Shown here in pieces: positions 61,977 to 64,000 of a stretch of 64,000 nt of DNA; position 1 is the first letter of the stretch, and each line of letters starts with the position of its first letter. The DNA comes from Steinernema hermaphroditum (lineage: Eukaryota; Nematoda; Chromadorea; Rhabditida; Steinernematidae): NCBI GenBank assembly GCA_030435675.1, contig CM059625.1, forward strand, positions 9,300,001-9,364,000. The letters are read 5' to 3'. The translations under genes and the position numbers were made by a program. The notes under the pieces were generated by a model. That model was given only the letters and a program-made list of their open reading frames with translations. It ran no database searches and was not told the origin of the DNA.

Positions 61977-64000
61977 ATGCCTGAAAAGCCTCCTCAACAG
62001 AAACGACCCCTCGACCGTCCCTCGCGAAAACACACTCGACGCAAATTAACTCGAACCTGCCAAACCTTGACGTGCGGTGTATTCAAATGAAATTCTTTGT
62101 TTTTTCTTTTACACTGTGAGCACATAATTAATTATTTGCCTCAGTCTAACGAGCATTCATATGCGCGTAAAGTGACAACAAATGCGATCATCCCGGCTTC
62201 ATCGAATCGGGACCCGTGCCTACGCGCTAATAAGAACTAACAAAGACAGAAACACACTGCTCACATTGTTTTGATTCCTTGCGGCTATTAATTAAGATAA
62301 CTAACAAGGAAACCTGAACATTCCCGAAAAGCAACAGTGAATGATGTCGTCGAATTTGAAGGCAATCTAGCGACACCACATGCGCACCGAGATCCCAGTT
62401 TGAGGAACCCACGTATCCCTTGTACAACTGCAGCGAAAGCGCGTCACGCGTTAGACTTAAATTCGCTTGAAACAAACTTGGAGTCAACACGTAGTGAACG
62501 ATGATCGCACAATTAGTTCCTACTAAGGCAAATAAGTTCCTCAACGACAGCTCTTCAGTGTTGTAAACGCGGCAAACAGTCATTGAGTCGGCTCAAAGGC
62601 AGACATTATCAGATGGGATAATTGTCGAATGTCGCGTTGAATCGCGTACAGTCGTGTGAAAGTTCTTCCACGCTGGCATCAAACAGATAGGAGTGGGAAA
62701 CGAATATTCATCGACACCGTCGTCGCCCTCCGAATTGTACCGCTACGAAAACAAACAAAATTACACCAACGGCAACTCGTCAAATTTAAATAATATCAAC
62801 TTGTTTTTCGTTTTGGTTTGCCTCTTGCGAGCCGATTACAAGTGCGGCTTCACCGGTGAACGGAAGAGCAAGGCAACGCAAATCCATGATGCCCTCGAGC
62901 AATCACGATTAAACAAATAAGGACACTTTTGTGTTCCTTGCCCCAGCCATCCGTACGCCGCTTTCAACCAAGAGCTCTCCCAAACAAGTCACTATTGCGC
63001 ACGCTTAACTAGGCAGCTTCAACATGACCGCGGCATGAAACAATTCCGACCATAGCTCAGTAAACAGGAATCATAAAGTACGTAGTTGATTTGAATTTCG
63101 CCACCGTAATCCCCTGAGGGGCATTTATTTAGGAACTTTCAACGTCACACGGTACAACAGGAGAACTCGCGGCCTTCTGAGTGCCGCAAACTTCATGAAT
63201 GTTTCACATAACAACCATTAGAGCAGGTGAGGGGACGAGTTTAATTAAAGTTTACCATACGGCCATCGTTCTTAATAAGGTCATTTGTATGCGCACCTGA
63301 GCAACGGTAGAAGCTCTTGCCAGGTTTGCCTTTGCATGCAGAAATGTCCAAAAGACGTCACAAACATTGTAGTACAAACGAAAGCTTTACTGTTGTGTAC
63401 TGTTTCTGTTTAAACTATATAGAAGTGAACGATGTCTGAGCGAAAAAAAGTGCAAAATCATAACGTTGAGGCGTTCAATGTAGTATATGTGCTACGGAAT
63501 AATTTAAAAATGGCACATCACAGTAAAATCGAATAGCGTAAAGGAATTTGCTCAATTCACGACGGCTACTAACACTGTCTATAAGTAATAATCTTAGATT
63601 GTCGAGATTTACACATTCGGAATGGCCACGTCCGTTGAAAAGAAACTCGCAATTAATTAGATAATGAGGCACATCCACGTTCAGCGTCATCACCCTCCCT
63701 AACAAACAACCCTTACGAATAAAACTGACAGCTTCTGACCCTATTTACATGAAGAACTGGGGGGCGGAAGGCCCGTGCACTTTCGACAGAAAATAGACTA
63801 CAATGGTCGAGATCGGATTGCGCCCTACCGCACAGCTTTTTATGACAACCCATTAAGGCTCCATCCAAAAACGCTGCTTGCTAACAAGGACTAATAAGAA
63901 TTGTGACCATGTTTACAATACCACATTGATTTTTTGTAAGCACGCGACATCGAAAAGGGTAACGCCGCTTCCTTGCACTGGCCGTTCAACAAGCACCACT
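61977..64000. other. Right-hand flank, no recognised gene
   Basis: Two open frames were inspected (62227-62583 minus and 62693-62920 plus). Neither shows a family motif or a splice chain. The last kilobase is AT-rich and holds no RNA gene that I can see. Confidence 0.35.

Noticed and set aside
62227..62920. Two frames near the right end
   Set aside because: No helix pattern, motif or splice chain strong enough to call a gene.

Overview
This window is nematode nuclear DNA. Its genes are broken by many very short introns (mostly 40-55 nt, GT...AG with TTTCAG/TTTAG-type acceptors, some ending TTTAAG, and at least three GC-AG introns). It carries nematode families: FMRFamide-like peptide precursors for KNEFIRFamide and RNKFEFIRFamide, a patched-related protein, a TWK two-pore channel and DUF19-like secreted proteins. 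I rebuilt each gene by joining exons in compatible phase and by recognising family motifs; nothing was aligned by software. Base composition and very short introns suggest a rhabditid-type nematode outside the best-known Caenorhabditis species, but I cannot name the genus.

Layout. 1.4-4.6 kb (+): patched-related (PTR) gene. 5.9-11.5 kb (+): tandem pair of SLC13/INDY-type dicarboxylate/citrate transporters. 11.9-13.0 kb (-): shortened, ligand-degraded cation diffusion facilitator, divergent with an AGTRAP-like membrane protein gene (13.1-13.9 kb, +). 16.2-17.8 kb (-): NPY/NPF-type neuropeptide receptor. 19.4-22.7 kb (-): very divergent myosin-motor-like gene. 23.4-24.6 kb (-): PBC/PBX TALE homeobox gene. 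29.1-32.4 kb (+): FAM20 secretory-pathway kinase. 33.9-34.7 kb (+) flp-8 and 35.0-35.8 kb (+) flp-12. 37.5-39.7 kb (-): vesicular monoamine transporter (cat-1). 41.6-42.9 and 43.9-46.0 kb (-): two cysteine-rich secreted DUF19-like genes. 46.9-47.7 kb (+): unidentified gene. 49.2-57.5 kb (+): two-pore channel, probably unc-58, with five candidate alternative first exons. 58.0-60.2 kb (+): I-BAR plus SH3 protein (IRSp53/BAIAP2 type). 60.7-62.0 kb (-): orphan class A receptor. The rest is intergenic.

The genes are not an operon-like pathway. There is a neuronal flavour (peptide precursors, peptide receptor, monoamine loading, leak channel, actin-membrane scaffold). Several have C. elegans orthologues that I recall as X-linked (flp-8, flp-12, cat-1, famk-1, unc-58), which suggests a piece of the nematode X-type linkage group. 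The features most worth attention are the five phase-matched ATG-led first exons of the two-pore channel and the cysteine in its first selectivity filter, the myosin-like gene with a rewritten P-loop, the CDF relative that has lost half of its zinc site and its C-terminal domain, and the SNT/ANT difference between the two tandem dicarboxylate transporters.
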